Shown here: positions 16,656 to 25,415 of the stretch, piece by piece
Layout of the letters: each line of letters begins with the position of its first letter
Position numbering within the stretch: the first letter of the stretch is position 1
Assembly (NCBI RefSeq): GCF_040187885.1
Contig: NZ_JBDPLH010000003.1
Span: 372,001 to 436,000 of the forward strand
DNA from: Roseateles_E cavernae
GTDB taxonomy: Bacteria; Pseudomonadota; Gammaproteobacteria; Burkholderiales; Burkholderiaceae_C
Direction: 5' to 3'
DNA: 64,000 nucleotides
Program-made: the position numbers and the translations under genes
The notes under the pieces: generated by a model
Told to the model about the DNA's origin: nothing
The model's database searches: none
The model's input: only the letters and a program-made list of their open reading frames with translations

Positions 16656-19600
16656 ATGGACCTCCCGCGCGATTCCGAGTTTCCGGCCGATCTCAGCCCG
16701 CTGGCCTGGGTGCAGGAAGAGCTGCGCCGCTCGCTGGAGTCGGTGCACAAGACGCTGCGCCGCTTTCTGCGCGAGGCCGATGGCCGGGTCTCGGTGCTGG
16801 GCATCGACGCGCCGGCCAGCCCGCCGCTGCTGGCGGCCGCCGCCCAGCTGCACCAGGTCGCCGGCGTGCTGGTGCTGGTGGGCCTGCCCGGCGGCGCCAC
16901 GGTGCTGCGCGCCGCCGAGACGGCGGTGCAGAACCTGGCCCAGCAGCCGCTGAACATCGATCTTGCGACGGTCGAGATCATCGAGCGCGCCGACTTTGCG
17001 CTGCTGTCTTTTGTGGCCCGCCTGCTGGCCGGCAACAAGACCTCCAGCCTGGCGCTGTTCCCGCCTTACCGCGAGCTGCAGACGCTCAACGGCGCCGAGC
17101 GCATCCACCCGGCCGATCTGTGGCCGCAGGAGTTCGCCTGGCGCGAGCTGCCCGCAGATGGCCAGGCCAAGCCGCTGGCGCCGGAGGCCGTGCGCCGCGC
17201 CTTCGAGGCCACCTTGCTCAAGCAGATGCGCACACCGCAGCCCGAGCATGCGGCCCTGCTCAGCGATCTGTGCGCCGGTCTGGCGGCCGGACTGACGGCC
17301 TCGCAGGCGCGCACCCTGTGGCAGCTGGCAGCGGCGCAGTACCAGGCGCAGTCCCAGGGCCTGCTGAACCCCGATACCTATGCCAAGCGGCTGGGCTCGC
17401 GCCTGCTGTCGCAGCTGCGCGCCGGCGGCGCGGCGGCCTCGCAGCGCCTGGCCCATGATCTGCTGTTCTTCTGTGCCCAGGCGCGCCCCGATCCCGCCGC
17501 CGCGCGGCTGATGGCGGTGCGCGAGGCCTATGGCCTTGGCGAGGAGTCCGGCGGCAATTACGAGGACGATTCGCTGGGTCGCATCGACCCGGCCTGGGTT
17601 GCGCAGGCGCGCCGGCGTGTCAGCCAGGCCAAGGAAAGCTGGTCCTCGGCGGCCGAGGGCGAGACCCACCGTCTGGCCGGCCTGGACGAACAGTTCGCCG
17701 GCCTGGCCGAATCGCTGGGCCGGCTCTTCCCGAGCGGCGAGGTGCTGGGCGAGACGCTGCAGCGCGCGGTCGTCGCGACCCTGCGCTCGAACCAGCCGCC
17801 CAAGCCCGATCTGGCGATGGAAGTGGCCACCGGCCTGCTGTACGTCGAGGCGGCGCTGGACGATGCAGCCTTCGACCAGCCCGAGCAGGCCGAGCGCGTG
17901 CGCCGGCTGGCGCAGCGGGTCGAGGCGGTCTCGCATGGTGAGTCGCCGGCGCCGCTGGAAGCCTGGATGGAGGATCTGTACCGCCGCGTCTCGGATCGCC
18001 AGACTCTGGGCAGCGTGGTGCACGAGTTGCGCGCCAGCCTGTCCGAGGTCGAGCGCCTGGCCGACGAGTATTTCCGGAACCCGAGCCAGCGCCAGGTGCT
18101 GATCCCGGTGCCGGGCCAGCTGCAGACCATGCGCGGCGTGCTGACCGTGCTGGGCCTGGACCAGGCGGCCCAGGCCACCGTGCGCATGCGCGACGAGGTC
18201 GATGCGCTGGCCAATACCGAGGTCGATCCCGAGCTGGCCGGCCCGCGTGAGCTGTTCGAGCGCCTGGCCAACAATCTGGGCGCGCTGGGATTCATGATCG
18301 ACATGCTCAGCGTCCAGCCCCAGCTGGCCAAGCGCATGTTCCATTTCGACGAGGCCACCGGCCGGCTCGACGCGGTGATGGGCCGGCGCAGCGATGCGGT
18401 CAGCCTGCCGCCGCTGGACAGCGCGGCCGAGCCCAGCCTGATGAGCCAGGTGCAGGCGGCCGCCCAGGCTGCGGCCGATGGCGAGCGCCCGGCCGAGGAG
18501 CTGGCGCGCGATCTCGAGCGGCTGTCGCAGCAGGCCCGCGCCGCCGACGAGCCGGGCCTGGCCCATGCGGCGCAATCGGCCCAGCGCCTGCTCGACGAGG
18601 CCCTGCCGACCCTGCCGCTGGCGCTGGACGCGTCGGCGCAAGACCTGGCCCCGGTGGCTGACGGCGAGCTCGACACCGCGTTGGCCCAGGCCGCGCAATC
18701 GCTCAACCAGTTCCTCGAAGCGCATGCCCCGGCGCCGGCGGCCGTGCCGGTTGCAAGCTCGGTGCAGCTCGACGAGGACATGCTGCCCATCTTCCTGGAG
18801 GAGGCCGAGGAGGTGATCGCCAATGCCCGCGAGGCCCTGGCATTGCTGGAGCAGGATCACCACGACCTGGAGCAGCTGACCACGGTGCGACGGGCCTTCC
18901 ACACGCTCAAGGGCAGCTCGCGCATGGTCGGGCTGAACGCCTTCGGCGAAGGGGCCTGGGCCTGCGAACAGCTCTACAACACCCGCATCGGCGAGCAGAC
19001 CGGCGCCGACCCGGCGCTGCTGGCCTTCACCGCCGAGGCGCTGGACTATCTGGCCGACTGGTGTGAAGCGATCACCAGCCGCCGGCCCGGCCCGCACCAG
19101 CCCGACGGTCTGCGCAACAGCGCCGATGCGCTGCGCCTGGAAGGCCGCGTGCTGCCGCTGGACTGGCCGAGCTCGGGGGCAGTGCCGCTGAGCAGCGAGC
19201 CCGAGTTGCCGGCCGAGCCGGAGCTGGCTCAGCCTGTCGAGCCCGAACCCGAACCCGAAGCCGAACCCGAACCCGAGCCGGAACCGGAAGCGGAAGCGGA
19301 AGCGGAAGCGGAAGCCGTGCCCGAGCAGGAGGCCCTGCCCGTGCCCGAGGTGCTTGCCGACGATGCCGGCTTTGTGCTGGATCTGCTGCCGCCGACCGCG
19401 CCGAGCGCCGCGCCGGCATTCGAGCTGCCCGAGTTCGAGCTGCGCCTGGATCTGGGTGAGCCCGAGCCCGAGGTCGAGCCGCTGCTGCATTCCGCTGCGG
19501 CACCGCTGCTGGAGCTGGTGCCGCCCGCCGAGCCGGAGCCTATCGAAGAGCCCGAGGCGGAGGACAGCGTCAAGGTCATCGGTCCGCTGCGCATCAGCAT

Positions 19601-22436
19601 CACGCTGTTCAATATCTTCCTCAACGAGGCCGACGAGCTGTCGCGCCGGCTCTCGACGATCCTGGCCGAATGGGCGCTGGAGCTGGCCGTGCCGGTGCCG
19701 GCCGACGCCGAGGCGCTGGCCCATGCGCTGGCCGGCAATGCGGCCACCGTCGGCTTCGAGGACCTGTCGGCGCTGGCGCGCGCGCTGGAGCATGCGCTGG
19801 GCCGCGCCGCCCAGGCAGGCTCCTACGAGGCGCAGGATGCCGAGCTCTTCGTCGGCGCGGCCGACGATCTGCGCCGCCTGCTGCACCAGTTCGCCGCCGG
19901 TTTCCTGAAGACGGTCGAAGGCGATCTGCTGGTGCGTCTGCACGACTATCAGCCGGCACCGGTCGAGCTGGTCGACTCCGGGGTCATGGGCTTGGAGCCG
20001 CCGCAGGACTTCGCGGCCCGCGCCGAGCTGGCCGCCAAGGACGAGGCCGGCTTTGTCGGCGGACAGCCCGACGACATCGATGCCGAGCTGTTCCCGATTT
20101 TCGAGGAAGAGGCCCAGGACCTGCTGGAGCAGCTGCATGCCAGCCTGCGCGACTGGCTGGCCAGCCCGCAAAGCCGCGCCCGGGCCGATGCCTGCATGCG
20201 CTCGCTGCACACCTTCAAGGGCGGTGCACGCCTGAGCGGTGCGATGGGGCTGGGCGAACAGGCCCACAAGCTGGAGTCCAGCGTCGAGGCCCTGCTGGGC
20301 CGTCCCGAGCTGGATGGCGGCGATCTGCGCGAGCTGCAGTCGCAGGCCGATGCGCTGGAAGCCAGCTTCGAGCAGCTGCGCCGCCGGCTCAAGCAAGGGC
20401 CTGCCGAGACCCCGGCTCCGGCCCCCGCGCCGGAAGCCGAGCCGGTCGTCGTGGTTCCCGTGGCTGCGTTGGTCGAGGACGATGCCTTGGTGGTCGAGGA
20501 GCCGCTGACGCTCGATGCCGGCCCGCAGATCGACTGGTCGCGCTTCGGCCGGGGCCTGCCGGCCGGGGCCGAGGAGGCCGCCGCTGTGTCGGCCCAGCCG
20601 CTGGTGCGGGTGCGCGGCGCGCTGCTGGAGCGCATGGCCACCCAGGCCGGCGAGGTCAGCATCCGGCGCGCGCGCCTGGAGTCCGAGCTGGCCCAGATGA
20701 AGAGCGCGCTGCTCGATCTGGACGACAACCTGGATCGCCTGCGCAGCCAGCTGCGCGAGCTGGAGGTGCAGGCCGAGGGCCAGATGGGCTCGCAGCAGGA
20801 GGCTGCCAAGCTGGCCGGGCGCGACTTCGACCCGCTCGAGTTCGACCGCTACACCCGCTTCCAGGAACTGACCCGCATGCTGGCCGAGTCGGTCAACGAC
20901 GTGGCCACCGTGCAGCGCTCCTTGCAGCGCAATGTGCAGCTGGGCGAGGACGAGCTGGCCGGGCAGTCGCGGCTGACGCGCGAGCTGCAGGACGATCTGC
21001 TGCGCACCCGCATGGTCGAGTTCGATGCCAGCCTGGCCGAACGTCTGCACCGTGTGGTGCGCCAGGCGGCGCGCGAGTCGGGCAAGCAGGCCACGCTGAC
21101 CATCGTCGGCGGCCATATCGAACTGGACCGCAGCGTGCTGGAGCGCCTGACCGGCGCCTTCGAGCACCTGCTGCGCAACAGCCTCAGCCATGGCATCGAG
21201 ACGCCCGAGGCGCGCGTCGCCGCCGGCAAGCCCGAGAGCGGCACGATCACGCTGCGCCTGGCCCAGGAAGGCAACGAGGTGCTGCTGGCCTTCAGCGATG
21301 ACGGCGCCGGCCTGAACCTTGCGCGCATCCGCGAGCGCGCAGAGATGCTGGGCCTGATCGCCCAAGGGGCCGAGCTGGAAGACAGCGCGCTGATGGAGCT
21401 GATCTTCGCGCCGGGCTTCTCGACCGCCAGCGAGGTCACCGAGCTGGCCGGCCGTGGCGTCGGCATGGACGTGGTGCGGGCCGAAGTCAGCACGCTGGGC
21501 GGCTATGTCGACATCCATTCGACACCGGGCCAGGGCGCGGGCTTCGATCTGCGCGTGCCGCTGACGACGGCGCTGACCCAGGTGGTGCTGCTGCGCTATG
21601 GCGAGCACAAGGTCGCGGTGCCGGCCGCGCTGATGGAATCGGTGCAGCGCCTGCCGCTGGACAAGGTCGAGCAGGCCTACAACAGCGCCAGTCTGCAGCA
21701 GGGCGACACGACGCTGCCCTTCTACTGGCTGGGCGGCCTGATGAAGCACAGCGGCCGCGGCGTGCTGCTGGGCCGCAGCCTGCCGGTGGTCTTCATCAAG
21801 AGCGCGCATCAGCGCCTGGCCCTGCATGTCGACGAGGTGCTGGGCAACCAGGAAGTGGTGATCAAGAACCTCGGCCCGCAGCTCAGCGGCGTGCCGGGCC
21901 TGGCCGGCATCAGCCTGCTGGCCTCCGGCGATGTGGCCCTGATCTACAACCCGGTGGCGCTGGCCCATTGGTACGGCGCGGCGGCGCAAAGCCATGCGCA
22001 GCAGGCGGCCGTCAGTGCGGCCTCGCCGCTGGACGCGCCCGAGGTGCTGGCACCGCTGGTGCTGGTGGTGGACGACTCGCTGACCGTGCGTCGCGTCACT
22101 CAGCGCCTGCTGGAGCGCGAGGGCTACCGGGTGCAGCTGGCCAAGGACGGCATGGATGCGATGGAGAAACTGTCCGGCGACGAGCTGCCGGCGGTGGTGC
22201 TGTCCGACATCGAGATGCCGCGCATGGACGGCTTCGATCTGGTGCGCAATATGCGTGCCGATGCGCGCCTGGCCGGCCTGCCGGTGATCATGATCACCTC
22301 GCGCATCGCGCAGAAGCACAAGGACTACGCACAGGAGCTCGGTGTCGACCACTACCTGGGCAAGCCCTATGACGAAGAGCTGCTTTTGGATCTGATAGGC
22401 AGATACACTTCGTCGCAAATTGCGGTGACGCAGTAG
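16656..22436 (+). CDS. chpA: Pil-Chp hybrid sensor kinase ChpA/PilL (Hpt-CheA-REC)
   Basis: A 1926-residue hybrid kinase that autophosphorylates in response to PilJ and phosphorylates PilG/PilH. The N-terminal part is FimL-like with degenerate Hpt modules (LHQVAGVLV around H66; a module near residue 487 with Gln for His). Good Hpt motifs follow: FHTLKGSSRMVG near 748, a weaker HALAGNAATVG near 1021, and LHTFKGGARLSG near 1183. An acidic Glu-Pro/Glu-Ala linker lies near 862-887. The CheA catalytic core has an N box HLLRNSLSHGIE near 1504, DDGAGL near 1548 and GRGVGMDVV near 1604. A CheW-like domain and a C-terminal receiver (VVDDS; D1851) follow. Pseudomonad ChpA is longer, about 2475 residues. 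Confidence 0.95.
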   Translation: MDLPRDSEFPADLSPLAWVQEELRRSLESVHKTLRRFLREADGRVSVLGIDAPASPPLLAAAAQLHQVAGVLVLVGLPGGATVLRAAETAVQNLAQQPLNIDLATVEIIERADFALLSFVARLLAGNKTSSLALFPPYRELQTLNGAERIHPADLWPQEFAWRELPADGQAKPLAPEAVRRAFEATLLKQMRTPQPEHAALLSDLCAGLAAGLTASQARTLWQLAAAQYQAQSQGLLNPDTYAKRLGSRLLSQLRAGGAAASQRLAHDLLFFCAQARPDPAAARLMAVREAYGLGEESGGNYEDDSLGRIDPAWVAQARRRVSQAKESWSSAAEGETHRLAGLDEQFAGLAESLGRLFPSGEVLGETLQRAVVATLRSNQPPKPDLAMEVATGLLYVEAALDDAAFDQPEQAERVRRLAQRVEAVSHGESPAPLEAWMEDLYRRVSDRQTLGSVVHELRASLSEVERLADEYFRNPSQRQVLIPVPGQLQTMRGVLTVLGLDQAAQATVRMRDEVDALANTEVDPELAGPRELFERLANNLGALGFMIDMLSVQPQLAKRMFHFDEATGRLDAVMGRRSDAVSLPPLDSAAEPSLMSQVQAAAQAAADGERPAEELARDLERLSQQARAADEPGLAHAAQSAQRLLDEALPTLPLALDASAQDLAPVADGELDTALAQAAQSLNQFLEAHAPAPAAVPVASSVQLDEDMLPIFLEEAEEVIANAREALALLEQDHHDLEQLTTVRRAFHTLKGSSRMVGLNAFGEGAWACEQLYNTRIGEQTGADPALLAFTAEALDYLADWCEAITSRRPGPHQPDGLRNSADALRLEGRVLPLDWPSSGAVPLSSEPELPAEPELAQPVEPEPEPEAEPEPEPEPEAEAEAEAEAVPEQEALPVPEVLADDAGFVLDLLPPTAPSAAPAFELPEFELRLDLGEPEPEVEPLLHSAAAPLLELVPPAEPEPIEEPEAEDSVKVIGPLRISITLFNIFLNEADELSRRLSTILAEWALELAVPVPADAEALAHALAGNAATVGFEDLSALARALEHALGRAAQAGSYEAQDAELFVGAADDLRRLLHQFAAGFLKTVEGDLLVRLHDYQPAPVELVDSGVMGLEPPQDFAARAELAAKDEAGFVGGQPDDIDAELFPIFEEEAQDLLEQLHASLRDWLASPQSRARADACMRSLHTFKGGARLSGAMGLGEQAHKLESSVEALLGRPELDGGDLRELQSQADALEASFEQLRRRLKQGPAETPAPAPAPEAEPVVVVPVAALVEDDALVVEEPLTLDAGPQIDWSRFGRGLPAGAEEAAAVSAQPLVRVRGALLERMATQAGEVSIRRARLESELAQMKSALLDLDDNLDRLRSQLRELEVQAEGQMGSQQEAAKLAGRDFDPLEFDRYTRFQELTRMLAESVNDVATVQRSLQRNVQLGEDELAGQSRLTRELQDDLLRTRMVEFDASLAERLHRVVRQAARESGKQATLTIVGGHIELDRSVLERLTGAFEHLLRNSLSHGIETPEARVAAGKPESGTITLRLAQEGNEVLLAFSDDGAGLNLARIRERAEMLGLIAQGAELEDSALMELIFAPGFSTASEVTELAGRGVGMDVVRAEVSTLGGYVDIHSTPGQGAGFDLRVPLTTALTQVVLLRYGEHKVAVPAALMESVQRLPLDKVEQAYNSASLQQGDTTLPFYWLGGLMKHSGRGVLLGRSLPVVFIKSAHQRLALHVDEVLGNQEVVIKNLGPQLSGVPGLAGISLLASGDVALIYNPVALAHWYGAAAQSHAQQAAVSAASPLDAPEVLAPLVLVVDDSLTVRRVTQRLLEREGYRVQLAKDGMDAMEKLSGDELPAVVLSDIEMPRMDGFDLVRNMRADARLAGLPVIMITSRIAQKHKDYAQELGVDHYLGKPYDEELLLDLIGRYTSSQIAVTQ
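19240..19316 (+). repeat. Hexanucleotide microsatellite in chpA coding Glu-Pro / Glu-Ala repeats
   Basis: Near-perfect copies of CCCGAA/CCGGAA (Pro-Glu) are followed by four consecutive GGAAGC units (Glu-Ala). The unit is six bases, so gain or loss of units keeps the reading frame and would only change the length of a flexible acidic linker between Hpt modules. Confidence 0.85.
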
Positions 22437-22477
22437 AAGCCGATCCTGGACCAGATCCGGGGCATCATGGAACAAGG

Positions 22478-22505
22478 CAAGGCGCCCTTTGTGGCGCCTT
22501 GTTCG
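22478..22505 (+). terminator. Hairpin terminator-like element after chpA
   Basis: A 9-bp perfect stem (CAAGGCGCC / GGCGCCTTG) with a six-base loop CTTTGT begins 42 bp after the chpA stop. It is followed only by TTCGTGTCT, a weak U-tract, so termination may be partial and the diguanylate cyclase 18 bp further may share the transcript. Confidence 0.6.
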
Positions 22506-22522
22506 TGTCTAAGTCGGGCGCC

Positions 22523-23554
22523 ATGTCTGAAGTCGTTGAGCATCTTGCCGAGTTGACCGGATTCAGGGATCGTGACGTGATGGACGTGACCCTGGTCTCG
22601 GCCCTGCGCGATCTGGTCGAACCGCTGTCGGTGGCGATCTTCCGGCTGGTCGGCGAGGCCGGTCAGGAGCGCTGGCTGACGCGCGCGCGCCTGGTCGGCG
22701 ACGCGGCGGTGGCCAGCGCCGACTCGGTCTGGGCCGAGCGCCTGCCCAGCGCCCAGTCCCACCCCGACCGGCTCGACTGCATGCACGAGCGCCATGTGCT
22801 GCAACGCCGCGAGGGCGAGCACTGGCTGACCTTGTTCCCGATCGCCACCGAGCGCGAGGTCGTCGGGGTGCTGGAGATCGAGTCGCGCGACAAGCTGAAG
22901 AACTCCGACCAGCGCCTGGTCGGCAGCATCCTGCGCATCTATCACAACTTCCAGGGCCTGCTGGACTACAGCGAGCGCGACACGCTGACCGGCCTGCTGA
23001 ACCGCAAGACCTTTGACGAGAGCTTTCTGAAGGCCGTCGGCAACGGCTCGCCCGTCAGCGCGATCGAGCAGGCCGACGACGGCCGCCGCCACGAGGGCCA
23101 GCGCCCGAGCTACTGGCTGGGCGTGATCGACATCGATCATTTCAAGCGCGTCAACGACAACTTCGGCCACCTGATCGGCGACGAGGTGCTGCTGCTGCTG
23201 TCGCGCCTGATGCGCAACAGCTTCCGTTTCCATGACCTGCTCTACCGCTTCGGCGGCGAGGAGTTCGTCGTGCTGATGCGCTGCACCGACGAGCTCGACG
23301 CGGCCCAGGCCTTCGAGCGCCTGCGCCTGAATACCGAGGCCTACCAGTTCCCGCAGGTCGGCCGCATCACCGTGAGCGTCGGCTTCACGCCGGTGCGCCC
23401 CGAGGACTCGCCGGCCAGCGCCTTCGAGCGGGCCGACCGCGCGGTCTATCACGCCAAGAGTGCCGGCCGCAACCAGGTGCAAAGCCATGCGGCCCTGCTG
23501 GCCATGGGGCTGATGCAGGAGCCGGCCAAGCTCAGCGCGGTCGAGCTGTTCTGA
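22523..23554 (+). CDS. Diguanylate cyclase (GGDEF domain) with N-terminal GAF-like region
   Basis: A 343-residue soluble protein. Residues 1-150 resemble a GAF-type sensory region (IATEREVVGVLEIESRDKL). A DTLTGLLNRKTFDE start leads into the GGDEF domain, with active-site GGEEF at 244-248 and an allosteric I-site RFHD at 235-238, exactly five residues before it. The catalytic residues needed for c-di-GMP synthesis and product inhibition are present. The ATG at 22523 gives MSEVVEHLAE; a TTG upstream at 22499 overlaps the hairpin. It follows chpA where other species carry chpB, suggesting a functional tie between c-di-GMP and pilus chemosensing. Confidence 0.9.
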   Translation: MSEVVEHLAELTGFRDRDVMDVTLVSALRDLVEPLSVAIFRLVGEAGQERWLTRARLVGDAAVASADSVWAERLPSAQSHPDRLDCMHERHVLQRREGEHWLTLFPIATEREVVGVLEIESRDKLKNSDQRLVGSILRIYHNFQGLLDYSERDTLTGLLNRKTFDESFLKAVGNGSPVSAIEQADDGRRHEGQRPSYWLGVIDIDHFKRVNDNFGHLIGDEVLLLLSRLMRNSFRFHDLLYRFGGEEFVVLMRCTDELDAAQAFERLRLNTEAYQFPQVGRITVSVGFTPVRPEDSPASAFERADRAVYHAKSAGRNQVQSHAALLAMGLMQEPAKLSAVELF

Positions 23555-23570
23555 GCTCTGGGGCGGCCCC

Positions 23571-24593
23571 TCAGCGGCGGAACTGCCGGGCCGCGAAGGC
23601 CCACACCATGCGCGAAGCATCGGGCCCCTGGCCGTCGCCAAAGGGCTGGCTGGCCAGGCCGCCGCTCCAGGCATGGCCCAGCCCGTCCACCTCGACCAGG
23701 CTGGCCACGGTCGCCGCGCCGCGCTTGAAATCGGTCACCGTGCTCGGATAGCGCTTGCCGCGCCGCACGCTGCGCGGCTGGGCCGCGCGCGCACCTGCGG
23801 CCTCGGCCCAGGCCTGCACGGCGGCGCGCCCATTGCTGAGCGCGACCACGGCGTCACGGCTGCCATGGATGACCAGCAGTGGCGGCCAGGGGCTGGGCGC
23901 CGGCGCGGCCGCGGGCGCTGATGCCGGCAGCGGCTGGGTGGCGCGCCGGCCCCGCATCGCACCGAGCGCCGACAGGCCTGAGTCGGCCGTGCCAGGCGGA
24001 ATGCCCGAGTGCATCACCACGGCCTTGAAGCGCTCCGGATACCGGCTCGCCAGCAGCGCCGCCATGCTGGCCCCGGCCGACAGGCCCGCCAGCGCGACGC
24101 GCTCGCGGTCGGCCGGGTAGAGCAGGCAGACCTGGTCGACCGCCTGCAGTATCAGCGCGGCCTCGCTATGGGCGCGACCCGAGCGGGTGTCGAACCAGTT
24201 CCAGCAGCCCTGGGCATTGGCCAGCCGGTCCTGCTCCGGATAGAGCACCAGAAAGCGCTCGCGCGCGGCGACCCGGTTCATCCGGGTGCTGGCGGCAAAG
24301 CCTGGCGCGGTCTGGCCGCAGCCGTGCAGCATCAGCAGCAGCGGCAGTCGTTCCCCGGGCTTGAGCCGCAAGCCCGGCGGGCGATACAGCCAGTAGCGCC
24401 GCAGGCCGGCCGGGCCCATCACCGCGCCGGCCAGCCAGTCGCCATCGCCGGGCGGTGGTTGGCGGCTGGCCAGCGCCGGCTTGATCGCCTTGGCAACGGC
24501 CCGGCGGCCGGCGCGCAGATTCGAGCGCGCCAGCGCCGACCAGCTCTGCTGCATCAGCCGGGTCCAGGCGGCGGCGGGCTTGCGTTTGGCCAT
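23571..24593 (-). CDS. PHB depolymerase family (LpqC-like) esterase
   Basis: A 340-residue alpha/beta hydrolase of the extracellular-type PHB-depolymerase/feruloyl-esterase family. The oxyanion region is LLMLHGCGQTAPGFA, the nucleophile elbow is GLSAGASMAALLA, an Asp follows in HGSRDAVVALSNG, and the catalytic His lies in VDGLGHAWSGG. No convincing Sec signal is present at the N-terminus (MAKRKPAAAWTRLMQQS), so its location is unclear; relatives are often annotated as polyhydroxyalkanoate depolymerases without proof. The ATG at 24593 fits the family; the frame extends further upstream but is not conserved-looking. Divergent from the TetR gene. Confidence 0.85.
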   Translation of the reverse strand: MAKRKPAAAWTRLMQQSWSALARSNLRAGRRAVAKAIKPALASRQPPPGDGDWLAGAVMGPAGLRRYWLYRPPGLRLKPGERLPLLLMLHGCGQTAPGFAASTRMNRVAARERFLVLYPEQDRLANAQGCWNWFDTRSGRAHSEAALILQAVDQVCLLYPADRERVALAGLSAGASMAALLASRYPERFKAVVMHSGIPPGTADSGLSALGAMRGRRATQPLPASAPAAAPAPSPWPPLLVIHGSRDAVVALSNGRAAVQAWAEAAGARAAQPRSVRRGKRYPSTVTDFKRGAATVASLVEVDGLGHAWSGGLASQPFGDGQGPDASRMVWAFAARQFRR

Positions 24594-24701
24594 CGGAGGC
24601 GTGTTCCGGAGTGCAGGGCAGGCCACCCTAACAGCTCGGACGGGCGGGCTTTGTGTCATGCCACACACAGGCCCGGGCGAATCTGAAGTCTTCATGAGCC
24701 C

Positions 24702-24721
24702 TTAATCAATCGATTGATTAA
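24702..24721. promoter_or_regulatory. Perfect 20-bp palindrome, candidate TetR operator
   Basis: TTAATCAATC is followed immediately by its reverse complement GATTGATTAA. It is AT-rich in a GC-rich genome and lies 19 bp before the tetR ATG, overlapping the -35 region of a TATGAT -10-like box at 24729-24734. It also sits about 110 bp upstream of the divergent esterase start. It is the obvious autoregulatory operator for the adjacent TetR protein and hence for the efflux operon. Confidence 0.8.
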
Positions 24722-24728
24722 ATTCCCT

Positions 24729-24734
24729 TATGAT
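24729..24734 (+). promoter_or_regulatory. -10-like TATGAT immediately before tetR
   Basis: TATGAT ends 6 bp before the tetR ATG at 24741, so a start site at the usual distance would fall on the ATG itself. There is no Shine-Dalgarno before the ATG. This suggests a leaderless message. Confidence 0.4.
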
Positions 24735-24740
24735 CGCGCC

Positions 24741-25412
24741 ATGTCCAGTTCCGCCCCCTCCCAGCCCGGCACCCGCGAGCGCATGCTTGCCGAGGCCACC
24801 CGCATCTTTGCGGACAAGGGCTTCGACAAGGCCAGCACCCGCGAGATCTGCCAGGCCGCCGGTGTCAATATCGGCTCGATCTCCTACTACTTCGGCGACA
24901 AGCAGGGCCTGTACCGGGAGGCCCTGGTCCAGCCCATCCTCGATCTGCTGGCCCAGGTGCCGGCGCCCGACGTCGAGGTGCCGCTGCAGGACTGGCTGCG
25001 CGGCTTCTACGAGGCCTTGCTGGCGCCGCTGCGCTCCGCTGATGGCAGCGCGGCCCAGCTGATGCGCCTGCTGGGCCGCGAGATGCTCGAGCCCAGCTTG
25101 GCTTACGAGCAGCTGTGCGCCCAGCACCTCGGGCCCCAGCATGCGGCGCTGATCGAGATGCTGCGCCAGCGCGTCGGCGCGGCCGAGGCCGATCTGGGCC
25201 TGCAGCACCTGGCCCATGCGCTGACGGCCCTGGTGCAGGACTACTGGATGTCGGCCGACTATATGGAGGCGCTGGCCCCCGGTGTCGTCTACGGCCCCGG
25301 GGCCTATGAGCGCGTGCTGGCGCGCATGGTGGCCTATGGCTCGGCCCTGGTGGAGCAGGAGCGCCTGCTGCGCCTGCCCCCGCCGCCCCCCTCTACCCAC
25401 GGAAGAAGCTAG
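24741..25412 (+). CDS. TetR family repressor of the CerR/YbiH type
   Basis: A 223-residue transcriptional regulator. The N-terminal helix-turn-helix covers residues ~12-58 (RERMLAEATRIFADKGFDKAS, then REICQAAGVNIGSISYYFGDK). The C-terminal ligand-binding part resembles the CerR/YbiH group, whose members control drug-efflux operons. It begins at the ATG at 24741; a TTG at 24714 lies inside the operator and is unlikely. The outer-membrane factor gene begins 3 bp after its stop, so regulator and pump form one transcript under autorepression. The C-terminus is Pro-rich. Confidence 0.9.
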   Translation: MSSSAPSQPGTRERMLAEATRIFADKGFDKASTREICQAAGVNIGSISYYFGDKQGLYREALVQPILDLLAQVPAPDVEVPLQDWLRGFYEALLAPLRSADGSAAQLMRLLGREMLEPSLAYEQLCAQHLGPQHAALIEMLRQRVGAAEADLGLQHLAHALTALVQDYWMSADYMEALAPGVVYGPGAYERVLARMVAYGSALVEQERLLRLPPPPPSTHGRS

Positions 25413-25415
25413 CCC

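Noticed and set aside
14109..22475. An 8.4-kb open frame on the minus strand opposite pilI-pilJ-chpA (2788 codons).
   Set aside because: It is a shadow of the strong GC codon bias: the plus strand carries recognisable pilI, pilJ and chpA with all motifs, while the antisense product is a Gln/Arg/His/Leu/Gly-rich string without domains.
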